From: JALORV01 sp035429805
Lineage (GTDB): Bacteria; Pseudomonadota; Gammaproteobacteria; Burkholderiales; Burkholderiaceae_F
Direction of reading: 5' to 3'
Length of the DNA stretch: 32,579 nucleotides
NCBI GenBank assembly: GCA_035429805.1
Contig: DAOMFL010000040.1
Span: 1-32,579, forward strand
Below, piece by piece: positions 14,016 to 22,074 of this stretch (position 1 is the first letter of the stretch; each line of letters opens with the position of its first letter). Under the pieces are notes generated by a model. The model had not been told where the DNA came from. It searched no databases and was given only the letters and a program-made list of their open reading frames with translations. The position numbers were made by a program, and so were the translations under genes.

Positions 14016-15047
14016 ATGTCGATCACCCCGACCGAAGCGCTGGTCCGCTGCATCGAGCACCGCGAGATCTTCCAGGACGAGATGCTGTCGCTGTGGCGAC
14101 GGCTGATGAGCGGCGAGCTGACGCCGGTGCAGATCGCCGCACTGATCATGGGACTGCGGGTCAAGAAGGAAACGACAGGCGAGATCGCGGCGGCGGCGCA
14201 GATCATGCGCGAGTTCGCGACCAAGGTGGAACCTGCGGACCGCACCAACCTCGTCGACCTGTGCGGCACCGGAGGCGACTCCGCGCATACGTTCAACATC
14301 TCGACCGCCGCGATGTTCGTCGCCGCTGCGGCGGGCGCGCGCGTCGCCAAGCACGGTGGGCGCGGCGTCTCGTCCGGATCGGGCAGCGCCGACGTGCTCG
14401 AGGCGCTCGGCGCGAACATCAACCTCGCGCCCGACCGGGTAGCGGCGTGCCTCGCTCAGACGGGCATCGGCTTCATGTTCGCGCCGAGTCATCATGCCGC
14501 GATGAAGCACGCGGCGCCGGTGCGCAAGGAGCTCGGCGTGCGCACGATCTTCAACATCCTCGGCCCGCTCACCAACCCGGCAGGCGCGCCGAACCAGGTG
14601 ATGGGCGTGTTTCACCCGGATCTGGTCGGCATCCAGGTGCGTGTGCTCCAGCAGCTGGGTTCCAACCACGTACTCATCGTGCACGGCAAGGACGGCATGG
14701 ACGAAGTCTCGCTGGGGGCGGCGACCCTGATCGGCGAGCTGAAGGATGGAGAGGTGCGCGAGTACGAAATCCACCCGGAGGACTTTGGCCTCGCGATGGT
14801 GTCGAACCGCGCGCTCAGGGTCGGCAATCCGGCCGAGTCGCGCGCGATGCTGCTGGGGGCGATCGACGGCGTTCCCGGCACGCCGCGCGAGATCGTCGTC
14901 TTCAACGCGGGAGTGGCGCTCTACGCGGCGAACGTGGCCGATTCGATCGGCGAAGGTATTGCGCAGGCGCGGTCCGCGATCGCCAGCGGCGCGGCGCGAC
15001 GCAAGCTCGACGAGTTCGTGGCCGCGACGCAGAGGCTGGCGGCGTGA
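14016..15047 (+). CDS. trpD: Anthranilate phosphoribosyltransferase
   Basis: TrpD joins anthranilate to phosphoribosyl pyrophosphate, the second step of tryptophan synthesis. The 343-residue product matches the usual length. Visible motifs are the helical N-domain (GELTPVQIAALIMGLRVK), the PRPP loop DLCGTGGDSAHTFNISTA, the KHGGRGVSSGSGSADVLE block, FAPSHHAAMKHAAPVRKELG, and the metal-site DEVSLG. The frame is open upstream, but the ATG at 14016 has a clear ribosome site (GAGGAG, 14005-14010) and starts with the family-like MSITPTEAL. Its stop overlaps the GTG start of the next gene (GTGA at 15044-15047). Confidence 0.96.
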   Translation: MSITPTEALVRCIEHREIFQDEMLSLWRRLMSGELTPVQIAALIMGLRVKKETTGEIAAAAQIMREFATKVEPADRTNLVDLCGTGGDSAHTFNISTAAMFVAAAAGARVAKHGGRGVSSGSGSADVLEALGANINLAPDRVAACLAQTGIGFMFAPSHHAAMKHAAPVRKELGVRTIFNILGPLTNPAGAPNQVMGVFHPDLVGIQVRVLQQLGSNHVLIVHGKDGMDEVSLGAATLIGELKDGEVREYEIHPEDFGLAMVSNRALRVGNPAESRAMLLGAIDGVPGTPREIVVFNAGVALYAANVADSIGEGIAQARSAIASGAARRKLDEFVAATQRLAA

Positions 15048-15571
15048 ATGCGGTGCGCGTCCGCGGCCCGTTGTGCCGGGTCGCCTGCGTCCGCGGACAC
15101 CGCCTCGTGCTGCGCGCCGCGACGCGGCGCGACGTCGATGCCGTGGTGCGGTTGGAGCACACCGCGACACTCACCGAGCATCGGCTGATCCCCGAAATTG
15201 CCGGTCGCCGGCTCGACGCCCGCAGCGCGCGGCGGAATTGGCGCCGCGCGATCGCCAGTTCACGCCGGCATCTGTTCGTCGCGGCGCGGGGCGTCGAGGT
15301 GCTGGGAGCGATCGGGGTCGATCTGCTCGTGGGGAGGCACCGGCTGGCTCATGTACGCCGGCGCATCTACCTGCATTCGTTGTTCGTGAAGCCAGCAGCG
15401 CGCAGGCTCGGGCTGGCGCGGCGACTGACGCGACTGGCGCTCGACTGGGGCCGCAGCCGGGGCGCTGTGCAGGCGCGGCTCGAAATGGCGGCACCCAACC
15501 GCTCCGCGCGCCGGCTGTACGAGTCGGTCGGTTTCCGCGTGCGCGAGATGATGTTTGCCCGGGCGCTGTAG
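15044..15571 (+). CDS. GNAT-family N-acetyltransferase inserted between trpD and trpC
   Basis: The 175-residue product has the GNAT fold. The acetyl-CoA loop is LHSLFVKPAARRLGLARRL (V.p..R..GlA..L pattern), and the C-terminal part NRSARRLYESVGFRVREMMF is the usual N..A..LYe..GF signature. The first part (RLVLRAATRRDVDAVVRLEH) fits the opening strand and helix. It resembles RimI-like enzymes, but the substrate is unknown. The protein is very arginine-rich. The GTG start at 15044 overlaps the trpD stop by 4 nt, and the stop lies 8 nt before trpC, so it is made as part of the trp transcript. GNAT genes are not a normal part of trp operons, so this is either an acquired passenger or a lineage habit. 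Confidence 0.8.
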   Translation: MNAVRVRGPLCRVACVRGHRLVLRAATRRDVDAVVRLEHTATLTEHRLIPEIAGRRLDARSARRNWRRAIASSRRHLFVAARGVEVLGAIGVDLLVGRHRLAHVRRRIYLHSLFVKPAARRLGLARRLTRLALDWGRSRGAVQARLEMAAPNRSARRLYESVGFRVREMMFARAL

Positions 15572-15579
15572 GGGCTGCA

Positions 15580-16368
15580 GTGAGCGACATCCTGCAACGC
15601 ATCCTGGCGACCAAGCGCGACGAAGTCGTGGACGCGCGTGCGCGCACTCCGCTCGCCAAGGTGCGCGCTGCAGCCCGCGCCGCCGCGCCGCCGCGCGACT
15701 TCGCGGGCGCGCTGCGCGGTCGCATCCAGGCGGGGCGGGCCGCTGTGATCGCGGAGGTCAAGAAGGCCAGTCCATCGAAGGGTGTTCTGCGTGCCGCATT
15801 CGACCCGACCGCAATTGCGCGCAGCTACGCCGCACACGGTGCAGCCTGCCTTTCCGTGCTGACGGACGTGCAGTATTTCCAGGGTGCCCCGGAATACCTT
15901 GGCCAGGCGCGCGCAGCGAGCGGACTGCCGGTGCTGCGCAAGGATTTCATCGTCGATGAGTATCAGATCGCCGAGGCGCGCAGCTGGGGCGCGGATGCGA
16001 TCCTGCTGATCGTCGCTGCGCTCGATGCCGAGCGGCTGCAGGCCTTCGAAGTCATCGCACACGATCTCGGCATGGCAGTGCTGGTGGAGGTGCACGACGC
16101 CGCCGAACTGGAGCTGGCGCTGCAGCTCTCGACCCCGCTGATCGGCATCAACAACCGCGACCTGCGCACCTTCGAGACGCGGCTCGAAACGACGCTCGGA
16201 CTGCTGCCGCGCGTCGGTTCCGGGCGCCTCGTCATCACCGAGAGCGGCATCCTGGAGCCGGCGGACGTGGCGACGATGCGTGCCGCCGGCGTCCATGCCT
16301 TTCTCGTCGGCGAGGCGTTTATGCGCGCGCCGGATCCCGGTGTTGAGCTCGAGCGGCTGTTCGCGTGA
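15580..16368 (+). CDS. trpC: Indole-3-glycerol phosphate synthase
   Basis: TrpC closes the ring of the ribulose derivative to give indole-glycerol phosphate. The 262-residue stand-alone enzyme (no TrpF fusion) shows the lead helix DILQRILATKRDEV, the catalytic lysine in IAEVKKASPSKG, LSVLTDVQYFQG, LPVLRKDFIVDEYQI, AVLVEVHDAAEL, IGINNRDLRTFE and VITESGIL. The GTG at 15580 gives the expected MSDILQRIL start, 8 nt after the GNAT stop. The stop overlaps the ung GTG (GTGA, 16365-16368). TrpF, TrpB and TrpA are not in the window, which fits betaproteobacteria, where trpFBA is usually a separate cluster. Confidence 0.96.
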   Translation: MSDILQRILATKRDEVVDARARTPLAKVRAAARAAAPPRDFAGALRGRIQAGRAAVIAEVKKASPSKGVLRAAFDPTAIARSYAAHGAACLSVLTDVQYFQGAPEYLGQARAASGLPVLRKDFIVDEYQIAEARSWGADAILLIVAALDAERLQAFEVIAHDLGMAVLVEVHDAAELELALQLSTPLIGINNRDLRTFETRLETTLGLLPRVGSGRLVITESGILEPADVATMRAAGVHAFLVGEAFMRAPDPGVELERLFA

Positions 16369-17069
16369 TCGATAGCGCGGGTCTGGCGACGGGCTGGCGT
16401 ACGCAGGTGGAGGAGTTCTGCGCTGGCGACGCAGGTGCGGCGCTGGGCGCCTTCCTCGACGAACGTAACGCCGCGGGCGCGCGGATCTTTCCGCCGGACC
16501 CTCTGCGCGCGCTCCGGCTGACGCCGCCAGAAGCGGTCCGTGTCGTGGTCCTCGGGCAGGACCCGTATCACCGTCCCGGACAGGCCCATGGACTCGCATT
16601 CTCGGTGCCCGATGGCGTGCGTCCCCCGCCAAGCCTGCGCAACATCTTCCTCGAACTGCGCAGCGATCTCGGTTGCGCAGCTCCTGCGAGCGGCAACCTC
16701 GAGCGGTGGGCACGGCAGGGCGTGCTGCTGCTCAACGCCGTCCTGACCGTCGAGGAGGGCCGACCGGGCGGACACGCAGGACACGGCTGGGAACAACTCA
16801 CCGACCGGCTGATCGCGATGCTCGCGGCCGAAGCGACACCGAAGGTGTTCCTGCTGTGGGGCGCTTACGCGCAGGCGAAGGTGTCGCAGATTCAGGCGAG
16901 AGGACCGGCACATGCGGTGCTCACCGCCAATCATCCGTCGCCGCTGTCAGCGCGCCGGCCGCCCGTGCCGTTCCTGGGCTGCCATCACTTCTCGAAGGCC
17001 AATGCCTTTCTTGCCGCCCACGGACGCGGCCGCGTCGACTGGTGCGGAACCGGCGCGGCTCAGCGCTGA
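16365..17069 (+). CDS. ung: Uracil-DNA glycosylase (family 1)
   Basis: Ung cuts uracil out of DNA after cytosine deamination or dUMP misincorporation. The 234-residue protein shows the water-activating loop GQDPYH (residues 64-69, Asp66), GLAFSVP, PPSLRNIFLEL, GVLLLNAVLTV, the LLWGAYAQ strand, and the minor-groove loop HPSPLS (190-195, with His190). GTG at 16365 is used and overlaps the trpC stop by 4 nt, so ung is the last gene of the trp transcript. trpC-ung pairing is known from Burkholderia-type genomes. The end overlaps the converging M61 peptidase gene by 10 bp. Confidence 0.95.
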   Translation: MIDSAGLATGWRTQVEEFCAGDAGAALGAFLDERNAAGARIFPPDPLRALRLTPPEAVRVVVLGQDPYHRPGQAHGLAFSVPDGVRPPPSLRNIFLELRSDLGCAAPASGNLERWARQGVLLLNAVLTVEEGRPGGHAGHGWEQLTDRLIAMLAAEATPKVFLLWGAYAQAKVSQIQARGPAHAVLTANHPSPLSARRPPVPFLGCHHFSKANAFLAAHGRGRVDWCGTGAAQR

Positions 17070-18853
17070 CCCAGCCACTGCGCCCGCAGGCGTGCGACTG
17101 ACGGAGTCGCTTTCGGGTCGATCGACAGCGTCCAGCGCAGTGGCGGCCGCTCGGCCAGGCGCAGAGTGAAGCGCATCAGCTCGTCGCGCCGGAACGCCAG
17201 CACCTCGACGCTGTCGCCCGGCGCATGCCGCGCCAGCAGCCTGTCGAGGTTCGTGGCCGTGACGCGGAGGCCGTCGAGTGCGACCAGCACATCGTGCGCC
17301 GACAGGCCGGCCGACTGGGCCGGCGTGCCGTCGTGGACGTGCGACAGCGCGCAGTCGGACCCGCCCGCGGCAATGCGCACGCCGAGCAGCGCAAACGTCG
17401 GCGAGTCCAGCGCCGGCCGCGCGGCGAATTCGATGCCGAACGGCTGTAGCAGACGGGCAAAGTCGGGGTCGCGCGTGCCCTGCGTCCACTCATCGAGCAA
17501 CGGCGCGAGCGCGAGGCCGGTGGCTTCGTCGGCGACGGTCGCCAGCTCATCCTCGTCGACTCCGCCGTAATCGGCACCGGCCGTTCTGTAGCGGCGCCAC
17601 AGCAGGCGCATCACGTCGTCCAGCGAGCGACGACCCTTCGTCTGCGCCCGGATCGCGAGGTCGAGTGCCAGTCCGACGAGCGCGCCTTTCTGGTAGTAGC
17701 TGACCACGCTGTTGGGCGCGTTCTCGTCCTGGCGGTAATACTTGATCCACGCGTCGAACGAGCTGTCGGCGACGCTCTGCTTCAGGCGGCTGGAGCGCTG
17801 CATCACGGTCGTCATCGTCCGTGTGACGGTCTCGAGGTACTGCGTCGGCGTCAGCAGGCCGGCGCGCACGAGCATCAGGTCGTCGTAGTACGAAGTGAAC
17901 CCCTCGAACGCCCACAGCAGCCGCGTGTAGTTTTCCTGTGTCAGGTCGTAAGGAACGAACGCGGCCGGCCGGATGCGCTTGACGTTCCAGCTGTGGAAGT
18001 ACTCGTGGCTGGCGAGCCCGAGAAAGGTGCGATAGCCCTCGGTCGAATCCTTCATCCCCGCGTACGGCAGGTCGTCGCGCTTGCAGATCAGTGCCGTCGA
18101 ATTGCGATGTTCAAGTCCGCCGTAGCCGTCGCCGACAGCGAGCGTCATGAACGCATAGCGGGCGAACGGGGCCCTGCGCGAGCGCGGCTCGAACAGCCGG
18201 ATCTGCTGTTCGCACAACACCGCCAGGTCGGTCGTCAGGCGCTGCATGTCGAGCCGCGGCACGCGGCCGGTGACCGCGATCTCGTGCGGCACGCCGAGCA
18301 CGTCGAAGCGTCCCAGTTCGAACGCGCCCATCTCGACCGGGCAGTCGATCAACTCCTCGTAGTTCGCCGCGAGATAGGTTCCGAATCCCAGCCGCCGCGT
18401 GGCGCGCGCCGGCGTCAGTCCGGTGATGACCTTCCAGTGCGCGTAGCGGTCGCCCGCCGGCGGCAGGATGTCGACGCTGCAGCCGGAATGCTCGTGGCCG
18501 ATCGGCAGCAGGAACACGCTGGTGCCGTTGAAGAAGCCGTGGGTCTCGTCGAGGTGCGCCGCGCGCACGGACTGGTCCCACGCGTAGACCTCGCAGGCGA
18601 CTTCCAGCGGTCCCTTGACCGGCGCTGCGCGCCAGGTGTGCTTGTCGAGCTTGGTGAGCGGCAACTTGCGGCGGCCCGCAACGGCGCTGATGCGCACAAT
18701 GTGGCGCGCGAACTCGCGCACCATGTAGCTGCCCGGGGCCCACGCCGGCAGCATGAAGAGCTGACCCTGTGGATCGGGCCGTTCGACGCGGCACACGACA
18801 TGAAACAGGTGCGCAGCCGGGTCGGCGGGGCGGATCGCATACTGAACGGACAT
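17060..18853 (-). CDS. M61-family metallopeptidase with PDZ domain (glycyl aminopeptidase-like)
   Basis: The 597-residue product has three parts. A beta-sandwich N-terminal domain covers about residues 1-170. A thermolysin-like zinc domain has HEYFH at 283-287 and the third ligand Glu317 in WAFEGFTSYYDD. A C-terminal PDZ domain lies at about 490-580 (LSHVHDGTPAQSAGLSAHDVLVALDG). This is the layout of M61 peptidases such as the Sphingomonas glycyl aminopeptidase. The physiological target is unknown. No signal peptide is visible from the ATG at 18853 (MSVQYAIRPADP), so it should be cytoplasmic. The frame extends upstream to 19126, but that part is an antisense shadow of the DUF599 gene. The last codons share a palindrome with ung. 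Confidence 0.88.
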   Translation of the reverse strand: MSVQYAIRPADPAAHLFHVVCRVERPDPQGQLFMLPAWAPGSYMVREFARHIVRISAVAGRRKLPLTKLDKHTWRAAPVKGPLEVACEVYAWDQSVRAAHLDETHGFFNGTSVFLLPIGHEHSGCSVDILPPAGDRYAHWKVITGLTPARATRRLGFGTYLAANYEELIDCPVEMGAFELGRFDVLGVPHEIAVTGRVPRLDMQRLTTDLAVLCEQQIRLFEPRSRRAPFARYAFMTLAVGDGYGGLEHRNSTALICKRDDLPYAGMKDSTEGYRTFLGLASHEYFHSWNVKRIRPAAFVPYDLTQENYTRLLWAFEGFTSYYDDLMLVRAGLLTPTQYLETVTRTMTTVMQRSSRLKQSVADSSFDAWIKYYRQDENAPNSVVSYYQKGALVGLALDLAIRAQTKGRRSLDDVMRLLWRRYRTAGADYGGVDEDELATVADEATGLALAPLLDEWTQGTRDPDFARLLQPFGIEFAARPALDSPTFALLGVRIAAGGSDCALSHVHDGTPAQSAGLSAHDVLVALDGLRVTATNLDRLLARHAPGDSVEVLAFRRDELMRFTLRLAERPPLRWTLSIDPKATPSVARLRAQWLGQR

Positions 18854-18899
18854 GGCGGGGGCTTGGCAGACGCGCGAAGATGAACGCCGGGCGCCGCGC

Positions 18900-19604
18900 C
18901 TAGTGGCGCAGCACGTCCAGCACTTCCGAGCGGAACTCGCGCTGATACAGCAGGTAGACGATGGCGGCGGTGCCGATCGCGTACGCGAGCGGCGAGAAGA
19001 ACCAAAGGATGACCGCGAACGCCATGTAGTAGGCGCGAAGTCCGTCATTGAAGGTTTCGGCGGCCAGGCCGACGACGCGTCCGGCGCGGTCGGCGAACTC
19101 CTCGCGCGACGCGGCACCGCTGACAAAATCCTTCGGGTCCGGCGCCGAGGCGATCAGCAGGGCACCAAAGGTGTACTGGCGCATCGACCAGGTGAAGCGG
19201 AAGAAGGCATAGACGAACACGGCGGTCAGCACGAAGAGCTTCAAGTCGAACACGAATGCGGACGTGCGCGCGGCGAACGGGATCTCCTTCACGAGTTTTG
19301 CGGCCTCGTCGGTGGCCCCCAGCATCGCCAGCAGGCCGCCGATGATCAGGATCGTCGTCGAAGCGAAGAACGACGGACTGGTCGAGAGGTTCTGGACGAC
19401 GACACCGTCGATCACGCGGTTCTCGCGCACCGTCGTCTGCATCATCCACAGCCGTCGGTAGCGGTTGGTCGTCGCAAGCAGCGAACCGCCGCCTGCGGCC
19501 CGGCGACGCGCAAACGCTGCATAGCCCCACCAGGCGCCGATGAACCAGGCGAGCGCCAGCCAGTCGGCGGCTCCAATTTGCCGCAGAAGATCGACGATGG
19601 TCAT
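18900..19604 (-). CDS. DUF599 family membrane protein
   Basis: The 234-residue protein has an N-terminal helix (DWLALAWFIGAWWGYAAF) and then the typical DUF599 block (RYRRLWMMQTTVRENRVIDGVVVQNLS, STSPSFFASTTILIIGGLLAMLGA). Two more membrane segments follow (LKLFVLTAVFVYAFFRFTWSMRQYTF and AVILWFFSPLAYAIGTAAIVYLL). The function of the family is unknown. The ATG at 19604 is chosen because the frame upstream becomes an alanine/arginine-rich shadow of the next gene. It sits 26 bp after the phasin-like gene and 46 bp before the M61 gene on the same strand, so the three may share a transcript. Confidence 0.85.
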   Translation of the reverse strand: MTIVDLLRQIGAADWLALAWFIGAWWGYAAFARRRAAGGGSLLATTNRYRRLWMMQTTVRENRVIDGVVVQNLSTSPSFFASTTILIIGGLLAMLGATDEAAKLVKEIPFAARTSAFVFDLKLFVLTAVFVYAFFRFTWSMRQYTFGALLIASAPDPKDFVSGAASREEFADRAGRVVGLAAETFNDGLRAYYMAFAVILWFFSPLAYAIGTAAIVYLLYQREFRSEVLDVLRH

Positions 19605-19630
19605 CGGCCTGCCGTTCGCTGCGCCCCGAA

Positions 19631-20029
19631 CTAAGTAGAGCTGCGCAGCCTGCGCACGTTGGCGCGCACGCGCTGCCGCACCGGCGTGAGCGATCGCTGC
19701 GCCATCTGCAGCGAAGTCCGCGCGCCGAGACGTGCCGCGCGCGTCGACGCGGCGCGAATCGACCGTCGACCGGACGCTGCTGCCAGCAAGTCGCCGAGCA
19801 GGCGCCGCTGCCACTCTCCGGCCGTCTGCCAGAGCGCGATCTGCGCCGCCATGCCGGCATCCAGCTTCTCCGTCACCATGCGCGAGGCTTCGCGGCGGGT
19901 GCTGGCCGCAGCGAGCCCGGGTGCCGTCAGCAGGCTCAGGGTCCGCCGATGCATCACCAGGGGCGCCGTCAGCGGGATCTCGCTGGCCGTCAGCGCGAGC
20001 CGCCACCCGTTCCGCCACAGCGCATTCAT
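19631..20029 (-). CDS. Phasin-like polyhydroxyalkanoate granule-associated protein
   Basis: The 132-residue, alanine/arginine-rich, probably all-helical protein has the layout I remember for a Burkholderiales phasin group. An N-terminal helix ends in VMHRR. A middle block with STRREASRMVTEKLDAGMAA corresponds to a RDRREF..M..EK pattern. The tail SLTPVRQRVRANVRRL corresponds to an L.P.H..A.ANAKRL pattern. Such proteins coat storage polyester granules. The match is by pattern only, and no PHA genes are nearby. Its ATG overlaps the stop of the nucleotidyltransferase gene (ATGA, 20026-20029), which couples their translation and is an odd pairing. Confidence 0.5.
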   Translation of the reverse strand: MNALWRNGWRLALTASEIPLTAPLVMHRRTLSLLTAPGLAAASTRREASRMVTEKLDAGMAAQIALWQTAGEWQRRLLGDLLAAASGRRSIRAASTRAARLGARTSLQMAQRSLTPVRQRVRANVRRLRSST

Positions 20030-20634
20030 CGCAGGTCCTCGCTCGTGTCGACGTCGAACAGTACCCCAGGATCGTCGACCTCGATCAGGTGTGGCGGGTG
20101 GCGCGCGAGCACCGCTCGCGCCCCGACATCACCCGCGAGCGCCAGCAGTTCCTGCTGCAGCGTCGCGGCGAATCCGACCGGATGCCCGCGCCGGCCGTGG
20201 TACGACGGGGCGGCCGTGACGGCGCCGCCGCGCAGCGCCGCCACGACGGCGACGGCTGTCGCCGCTGCAACTGCCGGCATGTCGGCGAGCGCGACGATCC
20301 AGCCGTCGGCGCCTGCCGTGGCAGCGATGCCGCAGGCGATCGAACTGCCCTGACCGTCCGTGCTGCGATCGTTGACGACGAGCGCGCAGCCTTCGGCGGC
20401 CAGCAGCCGGTGCAGCGCCGGCTGCCCTCGTTCGGCGACCGGTGCGACGACGGCGACGAGGTCATCCACTGCGGGGCGCAGTGCGCGCGCCGCGGCGACG
20501 GCGAGCGGCGCACCCCGATTCGGTCCGCGCGACGCCGGCTCCAGCAGTTTGAGCCGGTCCCCCCGAGGGTCGAAGCGCGTGCCGCGGCCGGCGGCCAGCA
20601 GCACGCCGACGATGCGTGCAGCGTATCCGGCCAC
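20026..20634 (-). CDS. MocA/MobA-like molybdenum cofactor nucleotidyltransferase
   Basis: The 202-residue protein has the nucleotidyltransferase fold. The NTP loop is VGVLLAAGRGTRF, and the metal-binding motif is in VALADMPAV. GRRGHPVGF and DPGVLFDVDTSEDL at the C-terminus are typical of the MocA branch. MocA joins CMP to molybdopterin to give the cytosine dinucleotide cofactor used by the xanthine dehydrogenase family, and such a hydroxylase is encoded 2.5 kb away on the same strand. GTG at 20634 is the start, 3 nt after the permease stop. A lysine/arginine after the loop (DRLKLLEP) fits cofactor transferases. It could also serve another nucleotide-transfer reaction. Confidence 0.7.
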   Translation of the reverse strand: MAGYAARIVGVLLAAGRGTRFDPRGDRLKLLEPASRGPNRGAPLAVAAARALRPAVDDLVAVVAPVAERGQPALHRLLAAEGCALVVNDRSTDGQGSSIACGIAATAGADGWIVALADMPAVAAATAVAVVAALRGGAVTAAPSYHGRRGHPVGFAATLQQELLALAGDVGARAVLARHPPHLIEVDDPGVLFDVDTSEDLR

Positions 20635-20637
20635 GCG

Positions 20638-22005
20638 TCAGCGTCCGCGCAGCCGCGCGATGATCCAGACGACGACGCCGGCGGCCATTACGTACAGCGC
20701 CGCCTGCACCGCCTGGTTCTGGAACGTGAACAGCAGGCTGCGGTACAGCAGGAAGGCGCAGGTGCCGACGAAGATGATCGGCAGCACCGGGTATGCCGGC
20801 ACCTTGAACGGCCGCGCGACGTGCGGTTCCCTGAAGCGCAGAACGAACAGCGCGATCCCCGTGAGCAGGAAGAAGAACCAGAACACCGGGGCGGTGAAGT
20901 CCACCATGAACTTCACGCCACTCTGGTTGACTGCAGCGAGCAGCACCAGCGCGAGGCTGATCGCGCCGGTCACGACATAGGCCGCGACCGGCGCGTCGCG
21001 CCGTCCGCTCCAGCGGCTCATGAAGCGGAACACCGGCCAGTCGTTGCCCAGCGAGTAGTTGGTGCGTGCGGCGACGATCATCGTCGCATTGATTGACGTC
21101 AGCGCCGCGAGCGCGACAACCGCGCCGATGGCCTTCTCGCCGAACATGCCGAATGCGTTCTTCGCGACGTCGGCGGCGACCGCCTGGCTCGACTTCAGGC
21201 CGGCGAAGCCGAGCCCATTGAGCAGCGCGGCGACGAACAGCAGATAGATCAGCATCACCAGCAGCAGCGCTACCACGAGCACCCTGACGATCGAGCGTGG
21301 GCCGCCCTTCACTTCGGCGGAGATGTAGGCGGCCTCGTTCCAGCCGCCGAACGTGAACAGCACGAACAGCAGCGCGGTGCCGAACAGGGCCGGCACCGCG
21401 TCCGGCGCCGCCGGTGTCGGCGGGGCCTCGACGGCGGGAGCGACGTAGCCGGCGACCACGACCAGCAGCATGCCCAGCACCAGCAGGCCGGAAAGTACGT
21501 TCTGCGTGCGCGAGGATTCCTTGAGGCCGGCGATGTTGACTGCCGTCAGCGCGAGCACGATCAGCACCGCCCAGACCGTCGATGACTGGTCCCCGAGCGG
21601 CAGCACGCGGCTCATATAGTCGCCGAAGACAAAGGCCAGCAGCGCGATCGCGCCGGTGGTGATGACCAGCACGCGCGCCCAGGCGAAGAAGAAGGACAGG
21701 TCCTTGCCATACGCGCGCGTCAGGAAGTGGTAATCCCCTCCGGCGTTCGGAAAGGTCGTCGCAAGCTCGGCGTAGCAAAGCGCACCGACGAGTGCGAGCG
21801 CAGCGCCGAAGAGCCAGGCTCCGAACATCCATTCGACGGAGCCGGTCATGCCGGCGACGAGCGGCGGGAAGGCGAAGATGCCGCCGCCGATGATGATGCC
21901 GACGATGATCATCACCCCGTCGAACACCGACAGCACGCGCCGGGGCGCGGCCGTCGGATCCGGCGCCGTTCCGCCACGGGTGACCGGCGCATTCGACTCG
22001 CTCAT
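20638..22005 (-). CDS. APC-family amino acid permease
   Basis: The 455-residue protein has about twelve membrane helices. The first conserved segment reads VMIIVGIIIGGGIFAFPPLVA, the broken helix 1 with the GxG substrate site of APC transporters. Others include GALCYAELATTFPNAGGDYHFL, FTFGGWNEAAYISAEVK and SINATMIVAARTNYSLG. It should bring amino acids or related amines across the inner membrane; the substrate cannot be told. The ATG at 22005 has a GAAGGGA ribosome site. It is followed at once by the MocA-like gene, and a terminator hairpin separates it from the methyltransferase gene upstream. Confidence 0.88.
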   Translation of the reverse strand: MSESNAPVTRGGTAPDPTAAPRRVLSVFDGVMIIVGIIIGGGIFAFPPLVAGMTGSVEWMFGAWLFGAALALVGALCYAELATTFPNAGGDYHFLTRAYGKDLSFFFAWARVLVITTGAIALLAFVFGDYMSRVLPLGDQSSTVWAVLIVLALTAVNIAGLKESSRTQNVLSGLLVLGMLLVVVAGYVAPAVEAPPTPAAPDAVPALFGTALLFVLFTFGGWNEAAYISAEVKGGPRSIVRVLVVALLLVMLIYLLFVAALLNGLGFAGLKSSQAVAADVAKNAFGMFGEKAIGAVVALAALTSINATMIVAARTNYSLGNDWPVFRFMSRWSGRRDAPVAAYVVTGAISLALVLLAAVNQSGVKFMVDFTAPVFWFFFLLTGIALFVLRFREPHVARPFKVPAYPVLPIIFVGTCAFLLYRSLLFTFQNQAVQAALYVMAAGVVVWIIARLRGR

Positions 22006-22027
22006 CGGATTCCCTTCACCATGTGAA

Positions 22028-22049
22028 GAGCCCCGCCGAGGCGGGGCTC
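22028..22049 (-). terminator. Terminator after the exported methyltransferase gene
   Basis: GAGCCCCGC and GCGGGGCTC pair perfectly around CGAG. The hairpin starts 26 nt past the methyltransferase stop and is followed on the minus strand by TCTTCAC, a weak T-rich tail. It lies just upstream of the permease ATG. Confidence 0.6.
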
Positions 22050-22074
22050 CGTACCGAACAGCCTGAAGCGCAGA

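Noticed and set aside
17060..19126. M61 gene starting at 19126
   Set aside because: The extra N-terminal 91 residues are an antisense/frame shadow of the DUF599 gene; the ATG at 18853 starts at the true M61 domain.
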